A DNA stretch of 32,496 nt. Source: an uncultured Azohydromonas sp. (GTDB lineage Bacteria > Pseudomonadota > Gammaproteobacteria > Burkholderiales > Burkholderiaceae_C). A program made the translations under genes and the position numbers. Below, piece after piece: positions 13,844 to 22,122 of this stretch; within the stretch, counting starts at the first letter, position 1, and the number at the start of each line of letters is the position of its first letter. The notes beneath the pieces were generated by a model, which saw only the letters and a program-made list of their open reading frames with translations, was not told where the DNA came from and made no database searches. Location of the stretch: assembly GCF_937926365.1 (NCBI RefSeq), contig NZ_CALAOH010000149.1, forward strand, positions 1 through 32,496, written 5' to 3'.

Positions 13844-16471
13844 ATGAACGAAAAGTACGTCCCCGCCGAGGTCGAGTCGGCCGCCCAAGCGCACTGGAAT
13901 GCGCGCGACGCCTACCGCGTCGTCGAGGATGAAAGCAAGCGCAAGTTCTACGCCTGCTCGATGCTGCCGTATCCCAGCGGCAAGCTGCACATGGGCCATG
14001 TGCGCAACTACACGATCAACGACATGCTCGCGCGCCAGCTGCGCATGAACGGCTGGAACGTGCTGATGCCCATGGGCTGGGATGCCTTCGGCCTGCCGGC
14101 CGAGAACGCGGCGATGAAGAACCAGGTCCCGCCGGCGCAGTGGACCTACTCCAACATCGAATACATGAAGGGCCAGATGCAGGCCCTGGGCCTGGCCATC
14201 GACTGGTCGCGCGAGATCGCCACCTGCAAGCCCGACTACTACAAGTGGAACCAGTGGCTGTTCCTGAAGATGCTGGAAGCCGGCATCTGCGAGCGCCGCA
14301 CCCAGGTCGTGAACTGGGACCCGGTGGACCAGACCGTGCTGGCCAACGAGCAGGTCATCGACGGCCGCGGCTGGCGCTCCGGCGCGCCGGTGGAGAAGCG
14401 CGAGATCCCAGGCTACTACCTGAAGATCACCCAGTACGCCGCGGAGCTGCTGCAGCACGTGCAGGACGGCCTGCCGGGCTGGCCCGAGCGCGTGAAGCTG
14501 ATGCAGGAGAACTGGATCGGCAAGAGCGAGGGCGTGCGCTTCGCCTTCCCGCACGAGATTCGTGACGCCTCCGGCGAGCTGATCCAGGGCGGCAGGCTCT
14601 ACGTCTTCACGACCCGTGCCGACACGATCATGGGCGTGACCTTCTGCGCCGTGGCGCCGGAGCACCCGCTGGCCACGCACGCGGCGGCCACGAACCCGCA
14701 GCTCGCGGCCTTCATCGACGAGTGCAAGCACGGCGGCACCACCGAGGCCGAGCTGGCCACGCAGGAGAAGAAGGGCCAGCCCACGGGCCTGTTCGTCACG
14801 CACCCGCTCACCGGCGCGCAGGTCGAGGTGTGGGTGGGCAACTACGTGCTCATGAGCTACGGCGACGGCGCCGTCATGGGCGTGCCCGCGCACGACGAGC
14901 GCGACTTCGCCTTCGCGCTGAAGTACGGCCTGCCGATCAAGCAGGTCGTGGCGGTGGAAGGCGAGACCTTCTCCGACCAGGCTTGGGCCGAGTGGTACGG
15001 CGACAAGCAGCGCGGCGCGAACGTCAACTCCGGCGTGCTGGACGGCCTGTCCTACAAGGCCGCGGTGGACAAGGTCGCCGAGCTGCTGGCTGAAAAGGGC
15101 CTGGGCGAGAAGAAGACCACCTGGCGCCTGCGCGACTGGGGCATCAGCCGGCAGCGCTACTGGGGCACGCCGATTCCCATCATCCACTGCGAGAGCTGCG
15201 GCGCCGTGCCGGTGCCGGAGAAGGACCTGCCGGTGGTGCTGCCCGAGGACTGCATCCCCGACGGCAGCGGCAACCCGCTGAACAAGCGCGCCGACTTCCT
15301 CAACGTCGCCTGCCCCTGCTGCGGCCGCGACGCGCGCCGCGAGACCGACACGATGGACACCTTCGTGGACAGCTCGTGGTACTTCATGCGCTATTGCGAC
15401 CCGAAGAACGAGGACGCGATGGTTGCCGGCGGCACCAAGTACTGGATGCCGATGGACCAGTACATCGGCGGCATCGAGCACGCGATCCTGCACCTGCTCT
15501 ACGCGCGCTTCTGGACCAAGGTGATGCGCGACCTGAAGCTGGTCGAGGTCGACGAGCCCTTCAAGCGCCTGCTCACGCAGGGCATGGTGCTCAACCACAT
15601 CTACAGCCGCCGCACCGACAAGGGCGGCATCGAGTACTTCTGGCCGCACGAGGTCGAGAACGTGCTGGATGCGGGCGGCAAGATCGTCGGCGCGAAATTG
15701 AAGAGCGACGGCTCGGCGGTGACCTACGAGGGCGTGGGCACGATGAGCAAGAGCAAGAACAACGGCGTCGATCCGCAGCAGCTCATCGAGCAGTACGGCG
15801 CCGACACGGCGCGCCTGTTCGTGATGTTCGCCGCGCCGCCGGAGCAGACGCTGGAGTGGAACGACGCCGCCGTCGAAGGCGCGCACCGGTTCCTGAAGCG
15901 CGTGTGGGGCTATGGCGTGAAGAACGCCGAAGTGCTGCGCGCCGGCGGCGACCCGGCGCAGGCCGGCGACGACACCGCGCGCGCCCTGCGCCGCGAGGTG
16001 CACCTCGTGCTCAAGCAGGTCAGCTACGACTACGAGCGCATGCAATACAACACCGTGGTGTCGGGCTGCATGAAGCTGCTCAACGCGCTGGAAGGCTTCA
16101 AGGCCGAAGGCGCCGCCGCCGCAGCGGTGCAGCGCGAGGCTTTCTCCACGCTGCTGCGGGCGCTGTACCCGGCGTGTCCGCACATTACCCATGTGCTGTG
16201 GCAGGACCTGGGCTACGCCGAGCAGCTGGGCGACCTGCTGGACGCGCCCTGGCCGCAGGTGGACGAGGCGGCGCTGGTGCAGGACCGCATCGAGCTGGTG
16301 CTGCAGGTCAACGGCAAGCTGCGCGGCGCCGTGAGCGTGCCCGCCGGTGCCGACAAGGCCGCCATCGAGGCCGCCGCGCTGGCCAGCCCGGACTTCCAGA
16401 AGTTCGCCGAAGGCAAGGCGCCCAAGAAGGTGATCGTGGTGCCGGGCCGCCTGGTCAACGTGGTGGTCTGA
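13844..16471 (+). CDS. leuS: Leucyl-tRNA synthetase
   Basis: The 875-residue class I synthetase charges tRNA-Leu with leucine. The HIGH-type motif is HMGH (49-52, in PYPSGKLHMGHVRNY), the CP1 editing domain lies at about 220-420 (FTTRADTIMGVTF, GVPAHDERD), and the KMSKS-type loop reads TMSKSKNNG (633-641), with Thr in place of the first Lys as in many bacteria. A zinc-ribbon-like insertion with CESCG and CPCCG lies at about 449-490. Length is standard. The start ATG 13844 gives the family N-terminus. lptE begins 5 bases after its stop. Confidence 0.98.
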   Translation: MNEKYVPAEVESAAQAHWNARDAYRVVEDESKRKFYACSMLPYPSGKLHMGHVRNYTINDMLARQLRMNGWNVLMPMGWDAFGLPAENAAMKNQVPPAQWTYSNIEYMKGQMQALGLAIDWSREIATCKPDYYKWNQWLFLKMLEAGICERRTQVVNWDPVDQTVLANEQVIDGRGWRSGAPVEKREIPGYYLKITQYAAELLQHVQDGLPGWPERVKLMQENWIGKSEGVRFAFPHEIRDASGELIQGGRLYVFTTRADTIMGVTFCAVAPEHPLATHAAATNPQLAAFIDECKHGGTTEAELATQEKKGQPTGLFVTHPLTGAQVEVWVGNYVLMSYGDGAVMGVPAHDERDFAFALKYGLPIKQVVAVEGETFSDQAWAEWYGDKQRGANVNSGVLDGLSYKAAVDKVAELLAEKGLGEKKTTWRLRDWGISRQRYWGTPIPIIHCESCGAVPVPEKDLPVVLPEDCIPDGSGNPLNKRADFLNVACPCCGRDARRETDTMDTFVDSSWYFMRYCDPKNEDAMVAGGTKYWMPMDQYIGGIEHAILHLLYARFWTKVMRDLKLVEVDEPFKRLLTQGMVLNHIYSRRTDKGGIEYFWPHEVENVLDAGGKIVGAKLKSDGSAVTYEGVGTMSKSKNNGVDPQQLIEQYGADTARLFVMFAAPPEQTLEWNDAAVEGAHRFLKRVWGYGVKNAEVLRAGGDPAQAGDDTARALRREVHLVLKQVSYDYERMQYNTVVSGCMKLLNALEGFKAEGAAAAAVQREAFSTLLRALYPACPHITHVLWQDLGYAEQLGDLLDAPWPQVDEAALVQDRIELVLQVNGKLRGAVSVPAGADKAAIEAAALASPDFQKFAEGKAPKKVIVVPGRLVNVVV

Positions 16472-16476
16472 GCCGC

Positions 16477-16965
16477 ATGAAGCGCCGCACCCTGCTGGCC
16501 GCCGCCACGCTTGCACCGCTGCTGGGCGGCTGCGGCTTCGCGCTGCGGCGCCCGCAGCCGCTGCCCTTCGAGCGCCTGGCGCTGGTGGGCTTCGCGCCGC
16601 GCTCGCCCGTGGCCGAGGCGATCAGGCGCACGCTGCCGGAGAGCGTGACCGTGGTGGACGCGCCGCAGCAGGCCCAAGTAGTTCTGGAGGCGCTGCGCGA
16701 GCAGCGCGAGCGCGGCGTGGTGGCCAGCACCTCCTTCGGCCAGGTGCGCGACCTGCAGGTGCGCGTGCGCTTCGGCTACCGACTCAGCACCCGGGCCGGC
16801 AAGCCGCTGCTGCCGCCCACCGAGCTGCTGCTGTTCCGCGACATGAGCTACAGCGAAGACATCGCGCTGGCCAAGGAGCTGGAGCAGGACGAGCTCTTCC
16901 GCGACATGGAAAACGACATCGCCCAGCAGGTCCTGCGCCGGCTGCAGGCGGTGCGGGAGATCTAG
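16477..16965 (+). CDS. lptE: LPS-assembly lipoprotein LptE
   Basis: The 162-residue lipoprotein opens with a signal peptide and lipobox LGGC (Cys19), then GFALRRPQPLPFERLAL, as in betaproteobacterial LptE (RlpB). LptE plugs the LptD barrel in the outer membrane and assists its folding during lipopolysaccharide insertion; lptD itself is at the right end of this window. The C-terminal part, DMSYSEDIALAKELEQDELF...DIAQQVLRRL, is a conserved family block. The position between leuS (5-base gap) and holA (4-base gap) is the classical leuS-lptE-holA order of Proteobacteria. Confidence 0.95.
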   Translation: MKRRTLLAAATLAPLLGGCGFALRRPQPLPFERLALVGFAPRSPVAEAIRRTLPESVTVVDAPQQAQVVLEALREQRERGVVASTSFGQVRDLQVRVRFGYRLSTRAGKPLLPPTELLLFRDMSYSEDIALAKELEQDELFRDMENDIAQQVLRRLQAVREI

Positions 16966-16969
16966 CCCC

Positions 16970-18010
16970 GTGCAGTTGCGAGCGCAGGGTTTGAACGCGC
17001 ACCTGGCGCAGGGCCTGAGGCCGGTCTACACGCTGTACGGGGACGAACCGCTGCAGATGCAGGAGGCGGCCGACGCCATCCGTGCCGCGGCGCGCGCCGC
17101 GGGCTACACCGAGCGGCAGGTCTTCACCGTCAGCGGCAACCACTTCGACTGGAGCAGCCTGCTGGGCGCGGCGCAGGAGATGAGCCTCTTCGCCAGCCGG
17201 CAGCTGATCGAGATCCGCATCCCTTCGGGCAAGCCCGGCAAGGACGGCTCCGTGGCGCTGCAGCGCTACTGCGAACTGCTCAACCCCGACGTGCTGACGC
17301 TGGTGCAGCTGCCGCGGCTGGACCGCCAGCAGCAGCAGAGCGCCTGGTTCGTGGCACTGGACGGCGCGGGCGCGAGCCTGCGCATCGACCCGGTGGAGCG
17401 GCGCGAGCTGCCGGCCTGGATCGCTCGGCGCATGGCCGCGCATCGCCAGCGCGTGGCGCCGGGAGAGGAGGGCGAGCGCACGCTGGCCTTCTTCGCCGAC
17501 CGCGTGGAAGGCAACCTGCTGGCCGCGCACCAGGAGGTGGAGAAGCTGGCGCTGCTCTACCCCGAGGGCGAGCTGGGCTTCGAGCAGGTGGAGCAGGCGG
17601 TGCTCAACGTCGCGCGCTACGACGTGTTCAAGCTGAGCGAGGCGGTGCTGGCCGGCCAGGCCACGCGCACGTTGCGCATGCTGCAGGGCCTGCGCGCCGA
17701 GGGCGAAGCGGCCGTGCTGGTGCACTGGACGCTGGCGGAGGACATCCGCGCGCTCAAGCGCGGGCGCGACGCGTTGTCGCAAGGCAAGCCGCTGCCGATG
17801 GCACTGCGCGAGGCGCGCGCCTGGGGCCCGCGCGAGCGGCTGTTCGAACGCGCGCTGCCGCGCGTGACGGACGCCCAGCTCACCGCCTGGCTGCAGGCGG
17901 CGCGTATCTGCGATGGGCTGGTGAAGGGGCTGAAACACCCCGAGTGGCCTTCTGAACCCTGGGATGGGTTGCAGAAACTGGCGTTGATGGTGATGCAGGG
18001 GTTGAGGTAA
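16970..18010 (+). CDS. holA: DNA polymerase III delta subunit HolA
   Basis: HolA is the clamp-loader subunit that opens the beta sliding clamp. The 346-residue protein shows the family features: VYTLYGDEPLQMQEAADAIR (19-38), a following AAA-like fold with MSLFASRQLIEIRIPSGKP, LVQLPRLDRQQQQSAW, then ADRVEGNLLAAHQEVEKLALL and the C-terminal collar domain. It lacks a functional P-loop, as expected for delta. The start is GTG 16970, four bases after the lptE stop; no ATG lies nearby in frame. It ends the bamE-holA run and converges on a dehydrogenase gene, with only 5 bases between the stop codons. Confidence 0.95.
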   Translation: MQLRAQGLNAHLAQGLRPVYTLYGDEPLQMQEAADAIRAAARAAGYTERQVFTVSGNHFDWSSLLGAAQEMSLFASRQLIEIRIPSGKPGKDGSVALQRYCELLNPDVLTLVQLPRLDRQQQQSAWFVALDGAGASLRIDPVERRELPAWIARRMAAHRQRVAPGEEGERTLAFFADRVEGNLLAAHQEVEKLALLYPEGELGFEQVEQAVLNVARYDVFKLSEAVLAGQATRTLRMLQGLRAEGEAAVLVHWTLAEDIRALKRGRDALSQGKPLPMALREARAWGPRERLFERALPRVTDAQLTAWLQAARICDGLVKGLKHPEWPSEPWDGLQKLALMVMQGLR

Positions 18011-18015
18011 GGGGC

Positions 18016-18942
18016 TCAGTAGCCTCGCCCTCGCTCCACCAGATGGGCCAGGGTGCCTCCCGCCATCACCGCCCTCACATTCCCCGCCGCGATCCCCGCC
18101 GCGCTGCGCGCATCCGTCAACGCCGCCGCGTGCGGCAACAAGGTCACCCGAGGGTGGTTCCAGAAGGGGCTGTCCGCCGGCAGCGGCTCCGTCTGGAACA
18201 CATCCAGCACCGCATGCCGCAGCCGCCCCGCGTCCAGCGCGGCGAGCAGATCCGCCTCCACCACGTGCCCGCCGCGCGCCAGATTCACCAGGCAAGCGCC
18301 CTCGGGCAGCAGCGCCAGGCGCTCGGCGTTGAACAGCCCGCGCGTCGTCGGCGTCAGCGGCAGCAGGTTCACCACGATGTCGCTGCGCGAGAGCAGCCCC
18401 GGCAGCGCCTCCTCGCCGTGCACGCAGTCGATGCCCGGCTCCCGGCGTGGCCGCGCGCTCCAGCCCTGGACGCGGTAGCCCTGTGCCTCCAGGCGCCGTG
18501 CCGCCGACAGCCCCATCTCCCCGAGGCCCAGCACCGTCACCCGTACCTCGTCGGCGCAGCGCTGCGGCAGCACGCGCCAGACGCCTTCGCGCTGCTGCCG
18601 CGCATAGTCGAAGAAACCACGCTGCAGGCTCAGCACTGCCCACAGCGCCGTCTCCGCCATCGCCGCGCTCATGGCCGGATCGACCATGCGGGCGATAGGC
18701 ACCCCTTCCGGCAGCGTGGGGTCCGCCAGCAGCCGGTCCACGCCCGCCCACAACGATTGGATCAGGCGCAGGCCTTTCAGCTCCCGTAACTGCCCCGGCG
18801 GCGGGTTGGCGACCAGCGCCACGTCCACCTCGGCGCCGGGTGCGGCCTCCACCCATTGCGCCTCGGGTAGGGCCTGCTGCAGCGCCTCCATCCACGCCTG
18901 TCGCTCGGCGGCGCCGAGTTGTCCCACCAGTGCCAGCTTCAT
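18016..18942 (-). CDS. D-2-hydroxyacid dehydrogenase, glyoxylate/hydroxypyruvate reductase A type
   Basis: The 308-residue NAD(P)-dependent enzyme has the nucleotide-binding VTVLGLGEMGLSAARRL (about 134-150) and the catalytic triad of the D-isomer-specific family: Arg in NLARGGHVVEADLL, Glu in FQTEPLPADSPFW and His in LLPHAAALTD. The short length, SLWAGVDRLL and the Pro-His-Ala-Ala active site resemble GhrA (YcdW), which reduces glyoxylate and hydroxypyruvate. Substrate is inferred and other small 2-oxoacids are possible. Its ATG overlaps the pncC stop by 4 bases, so it is the last gene of the thiL-pgpA-pncC operon. Confidence 0.88.
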   Translation of the reverse strand: MKLALVGQLGAAERQAWMEALQQALPEAQWVEAAPGAEVDVALVANPPPGQLRELKGLRLIQSLWAGVDRLLADPTLPEGVPIARMVDPAMSAAMAETALWAVLSLQRGFFDYARQQREGVWRVLPQRCADEVRVTVLGLGEMGLSAARRLEAQGYRVQGWSARPRREPGIDCVHGEEALPGLLSRSDIVVNLLPLTPTTRGLFNAERLALLPEGACLVNLARGGHVVEADLLAALDAGRLRHAVLDVFQTEPLPADSPFWNHPRVTLLPHAAALTDARSAAGIAAGNVRAVMAGGTLAHLVERGRGY

Positions 18943-19442
18943 GCAGCACCTGCCTGGGCCAGGGCCAAGGCGCGGTCCAGCGCCCGCTGCACGGTGACGG
19001 CGCGCACTGCGGCGCGGTCGCCGCCGAGCTGCAGCAACTCCGCACCGGCAGGACCGCTGCGCAGGGCCCAGCCCAGCCAGACCGTACCCACCGGCTTGCC
19101 GGGCACCGCGCCGCCCGGGCCGGCGATGCCGGTGACGGCCAGCGCCAGGTCGGCATGCGCATGCGCCAGCGCGCCGGTGGCCATCACGCGCGCCACGGGC
19201 TCGCTCACCGCGCCATGGGCGCCGATCAGCGAGGCCGGCACGCCCAGCAGCTCGGTCTTGGCCTCGTTGCTGTAGCTGACGAAGCCACGCTCGAACCAGT
19301 CACTGGAACCCGCCACCGCGGTGCAAGCCGCGGCGATCAGGCCGCCGGTGCAGCTTTCGGCCGTCGTCAGCCGCCAGCCGCGCGCAAGCAGTGCCGCGGC
19401 CAGGGCGTTCACTTGCGGCTCCAGGTCGTCGGGGAAGTTCAT
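18939..19442 (-). CDS. pncC: Nicotinamide-nucleotide amidohydrolase PncC (CinA C-terminal family)
   Basis: The 167-residue protein is the stand-alone CinA C-terminal domain: LTTAESCTGGLIAAACTAV (25-43) with the catalytic Ser30, FVSYSNEAKTELLGV (54-68) with the supporting Tyr/Lys, GAVSEPVARVMA and AVTGIAGPGG. It deamidates NMN to nicotinate mononucleotide, recycling NMN released by NAD-dependent DNA ligase. It overlaps the downstream dehydrogenase by 4 bases (ATGA) and follows pgpA after a 173-base gap that holds a REP-like repeat. Confidence 0.94.
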   Translation of the reverse strand: MNFPDDLEPQVNALAAALLARGWRLTTAESCTGGLIAAACTAVAGSSDWFERGFVSYSNEAKTELLGVPASLIGAHGAVSEPVARVMATGALAHAHADLALAVTGIAGPGGAVPGKPVGTVWLGWALRSGPAGAELLQLGGDRAAVRAVTVQRALDRALALAQAGAA

Positions 19443-19527
19443 GGGCTTGGTCTCCGAAAGAACCTACTCGGGGTTGAAGACTGGGCGGGCCTGCCTGGTC
19501 GCTGCGCGCCGGCGTGGGGCCGCCCGG

Positions 19528-19547
19528 ATTCCGGCCTGCGCGGGAAT
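19528..19547. repeat. Short dyad repeat of the ATTCC...GGAAT type
   Basis: ATTCCGGCCTGCGCGGGAAT carries ATTCC/GGAAT arms and lies in the 173-base gap between pgpA and pncC. It looks like one diverged copy of the interspersed GATTCCCGC...GCGGGAATGAC palindromes common in Betaproteobacteria (dRS3-like in Neisseria). The rest of the gap has no gene-like frame. Confidence 0.6.
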
Positions 19548-19615
19548 GGCGAAGCAGCAGGGACGCCGCCCGTGCTTCGTCCGGCAAGAAGGCTGCGACT
19601 GCCCCGAACAGCCGC

Positions 19616-20146
19616 TCACATCACGAAGCGCCGCCACAAGGCGATCACCAGCACGGTGCAGAAGGCCGCCACCACGTCGTCGATGAGGATGCCGAAGCCC
19701 TGGGCCCAGCCGGGTGAGCGGCCGTCGCGGATCTTGAACAGCCGGTCGGCCCAGCCGACCGGCCCCGGCTTGGCGGCGTCGAAGAAGCGGAACAGGCAGA
19801 AAGCCACCAGCTGGCCGGTGAATCCCATGGGCATGGCGAGCCACAGCACGCTCCAGAAGGCGATCACCTCATCCCAGACGATCGCGCCCGGGTCGGCGAT
19901 GTTCAGGTGCTGCGCGGTGCGCGTGCAGGCCCAGCAGCCCGCCACCAGCCCCACCAGCAGCACCCAGCCCCACTGCGAAGCCGTGAGCCAGTGGTCCAGC
20001 ACCAGGTAGCTCGCCCAGGCCCAGAGCGTGCCGACCGTGCCGGGCGCCTTGGGCGAGAGGCCGCTGCCAAAGCCCAGCGCGATCCAGTGCGCCGGGTGCG
20101 CCAGCAGGAAGCGCAGGTCGGCGCGGCGCGGCGCGGACGTGCTCAT
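19616..20146 (-). CDS. pgpA: Phosphatidylglycerophosphatase A
   Basis: The 176-residue inner-membrane enzyme removes phosphate from phosphatidylglycerol phosphate to give phosphatidylglycerol. It shows the PgpA family pattern: GFGSGLSPKAPGTVGTLWA (25-43), DPGAIVWDEVIAFW, FCLFRFFDAAKPGPVGWADR and GFGILIDDVVAAF, with the acidic residues that hold the catalytic Mg ion, and four hydrophobic helices. Its start overlaps the thiL stop by 4 bases, the usual thiL-pgpA coupling. Confidence 0.96.
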   Translation of the reverse strand: MSTSAPRRADLRFLLAHPAHWIALGFGSGLSPKAPGTVGTLWAWASYLVLDHWLTASQWGWVLLVGLVAGCWACTRTAQHLNIADPGAIVWDEVIAFWSVLWLAMPMGFTGQLVAFCLFRFFDAAKPGPVGWADRLFKIRDGRSPGWAQGFGILIDDVVAAFCTVLVIALWRRFVM

Positions 20147-21117
20147 GCCGGCAGGAAATGGTCGAAGCTGGCGAAGCGGTCCTGCAGTGGCGAGCCGTAG
20201 CCGTCCACCAGCCGCAGCCCCGGCTCGGACTGCAGCTCGCCGATGCGCGCCACGCCCACGCCCGCGGCGCGCGCCGCGGCCAGCACCGCCTCGCGCCGCT
20301 GCGGCGGGGCGCTGAACAGCAGTTCGTAGTCGTCACCGCCGGCCAGGCCGCATTCGAGCTGCAGCGCGCGCGGCTGCGCCGCCAGCACCGCGCTGCGCGG
20401 CAGCGCATCGGCGTCCACGCGCGCGCCCACGCGCGAGGCGCGCAGCACGTGGCCCAGGTCGCCCAGCAGCCCGTCGCTCACGTCGATGGCGCTGTGCGCC
20501 AGGTCGCGCAGCGCCAGCCCCAGCGCCACGCGCGGACGCGGCTGCTCCATGGCGTGGCGCACGTTTTGGAAATCCCAGCCGTCCAACGACACGTGCCCGC
20601 GGAACACCTCCAGCGCCAGCCGCGCGTCGCCGATCCCGCCGCCCAGCGGGTGGCTGACCCACAGGTCGTCGCCAGGCCGGCCGCCCGAGCGCAGCAGCCC
20701 CCGGCCGGCCGGCACCTCGCCGAAAACGGTGATGCAGATGTTCAGCGGCCCGGCCGTGGTGTCGCCGCCCACGAGTTCGATGCCATGCTCCTCCGCGAGC
20801 GCGAACATCCCGCTGGCGAAGCCCTCCAGGAACGCGGCATCCGCGCGCGGCAGCGACAGCGCCAGCGTGAAAGCCAGCGGACGCGCGCCGCAGGCCGCCA
20901 GGTCGCTCAGGTTCACCGCCAGCGCCTTGTGGCCCAGCCGTGCCGGCAGCACGGTAGAGAGGAAGTGCCGCCCCTCCACCAGCATGTCGCTGGACACCGC
21001 CAGCTGCATGCCCGGCGCCACGTTGAGCAGCGCGCAGTCGTCGCCCACGCCCAGCGCCGCGCGCTGCACCGGGCGCTTGAAGAATTTCGCGATCAGGTCG
21101 AACTCGCCCAAAGCCAT
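20143..21117 (-). CDS. thiL: Thiamine-monophosphate kinase ThiL
   Basis: ThiL phosphorylates thiamine monophosphate to thiamine diphosphate with ATP, the last step of the pathway. The 324-residue protein has the family N-terminus GEFDLIAKFF, the metal/ATP site VGDDCALLN (about 25-33), VSSDMLVEGRHF (41-52), LAVNLSDLAACGA (67-79), VGGDTTAGP and SDGLLGDLGH with the conserved aspartates. ATG 21117 is the natural start. It leads an operon with pgpA, pncC and a hydroxyacid dehydrogenase. Confidence 0.96.
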   Translation of the reverse strand: MALGEFDLIAKFFKRPVQRAALGVGDDCALLNVAPGMQLAVSSDMLVEGRHFLSTVLPARLGHKALAVNLSDLAACGARPLAFTLALSLPRADAAFLEGFASGMFALAEEHGIELVGGDTTAGPLNICITVFGEVPAGRGLLRSGGRPGDDLWVSHPLGGGIGDARLALEVFRGHVSLDGWDFQNVRHAMEQPRPRVALGLALRDLAHSAIDVSDGLLGDLGHVLRASRVGARVDADALPRSAVLAAQPRALQLECGLAGGDDYELLFSAPPQRREAVLAAARAAGVGVARIGELQSEPGLRLVDGYGSPLQDRFASFDHFLPA

Positions 21118-21205
21118 GGCAGGAAAGGTTTAACAGTCAAGGAGAAGGCAAAGGAAAACTCGATGGCTCTTCAAGCCGATTTCGCTTTGCTTGCGAGATG
21201 AACCG

Positions 21206-21333
21206 TTCGCACTGCGGTATCGAAGTGCGAATCCGACAGGCTGCGAGGCGGCGTCACGGCAAGGGCCGTTCATCCTTCGACGCGCCCGCAGGGCGCGCCC
21301 TGTGCTGAGGTATCGAAGCATCAGGACGAACGG
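21206..21333. repeat. REP-like palindromic elements, copy B
   Basis: Two palindromes fill most of the 245-base gap between the starts of thiL and the response regulator end. TTCGCACT (21206-21213) pairs with AGTGCGAA (21224-21231). CCGTTCATCCTTCGA (21266-21280) pairs imperfectly with the segment TCGAAGCATCAGGACGAACGG ending at 21333. The second is a diverged form of copies A and C. No gene was seen in this gap. Confidence 0.6.
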
Positions 21334-21362
21334 AATACACCACTTGCGAGCGCCGCATCGAA

Positions 21363-22037
21363 TCAGCCCTGGCCCTGCTCGCGCAGCAGGTTGGCCAGTT
21401 CGACGGCGGACTTCACGTTCATCTTTTCGAACAGCCGCGCGCGGTGCACTTCCACCGTGCGCACGCTGATGCCCAGCGCGTTGGCGATGAGCTTGTTGGG
21501 CTTGCCCTCGATGACGAGCTGCATCACATCGCGCTCGCGCTCGGTGAGCTCGGCCAGCGCCTGCGACTTGGCCCGGCTCTCGCGCCGGCGCGTGATGGCC
21601 TCGGCCGACAGTGCCAGCGCCTGCTCCACGCGGTCCACCAGCGCATTGTCGGAAAAGGGCTTCTCGACGAAGTCAAAGGCGCCGCGCTTGACCGCCGCCA
21701 CCGCCGTGGGCACGTCGCCGTGGCCGGTGAGGAAGATCACGGGCAGCGCGGCGGTGACGCCGCGTTCGGCCAGGCGCTCGAACAGCGTCAGGCCGCTGGC
21801 ACCGGGCATGCGCACGTCCAGCAGCAGGCACGAGGGGGACTCGGGCCAGCTCGCCTGCGTGGCGGGGGGCAGCGCATCGAGCATGGCCTCGAAGGCCTCG
21901 GCGCTGTTGAAGCCTTCCGAGAGCAGCCGCCGCGAACGCAGCAGCCAGGCCAGCGCGTCGCGCACCACATCCTCGTCATCGACGAGGTACACCATGGGGA
22001 GACCGAGCGGGGGTTGCATCGCGAGAGTATCGGCCAT
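21363..22037 (-). CDS. FixJ/NarL-type response regulator, DctR-like
   Basis: The protein of about 224 residues has a receiver domain (VYLVDDEDVVRDALAWLL, the phosphorylated Asp in CLLLDVRMPG, the Thr in FLTGHGD and the Lys in FDFVEKPF) and a C-terminal LuxR-type helix-turn-helix (LTERERDVMQLVIEG, IANALGISVRTVEVHRARLF). It is expected to be phosphorylated by the histidine kinase encoded just upstream. A FixJ-family regulator with a PAS kinase beside malic enzyme fits the DctS/DctR pair of Rhodobacter, which controls C4-dicarboxylate transport; this role is inferred. Starts at 22049, 22037 and 22019 are all possible and none has a clear ribosome binding site. A REP-like hairpin separates it from the kinase gene. 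Confidence 0.88.
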   Translation of the reverse strand: MADTLAMQPPLGLPMVYLVDDEDVVRDALAWLLRSRRLLSEGFNSAEAFEAMLDALPPATQASWPESPSCLLLDVRMPGASGLTLFERLAERGVTAALPVIFLTGHGDVPTAVAAVKRGAFDFVEKPFSDNALVDRVEQALALSAEAITRRRESRAKSQALAELTERERDVMQLVIEGKPNKLIANALGISVRTVEVHRARLFEKMNVKSAVELANLLREQGQG

Positions 22038-22064
22038 GTAAGTCCGCATTCAGGCGGGGGCGGT

Positions 22065-22097
22065 CCTTCGACAAGCCTGTCCTGAGCTTGTCGAAGG
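22065..22097. repeat. REP-like palindrome, copy C, between kinase and regulator genes
   Basis: CCTTCGACAAGC (22065-22076) and GCTTGTCGAAGG (22086-22097) form a perfect 12-base stem with a 9-base loop. It shares at least 18 identical bases with copy A. It lies in the gap between two genes that should share one message, so it may stabilise the kinase transcript or reduce read-through into the regulator gene. Confidence 0.8.
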
Positions 22098-22122
22098 GCT
22101 CAGGGCGAGCGGGGAAAGAAGC

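Noticed and set aside
13829..16516. Uninterrupted minus-strand frame of about 895 codons opposite leuS
   Set aside because: It is the typical GC-rich mirror of a long gene: composition is His/Val/Leu/Arg-biased, no motif is visible and leuS is unquestionable.
18011..18015. Possible terminator between the convergent holA and hydroxyacid dehydrogenase genes
   Set aside because: Only five bases separate the stops and no hairpin with a T-run is seen on either strand.
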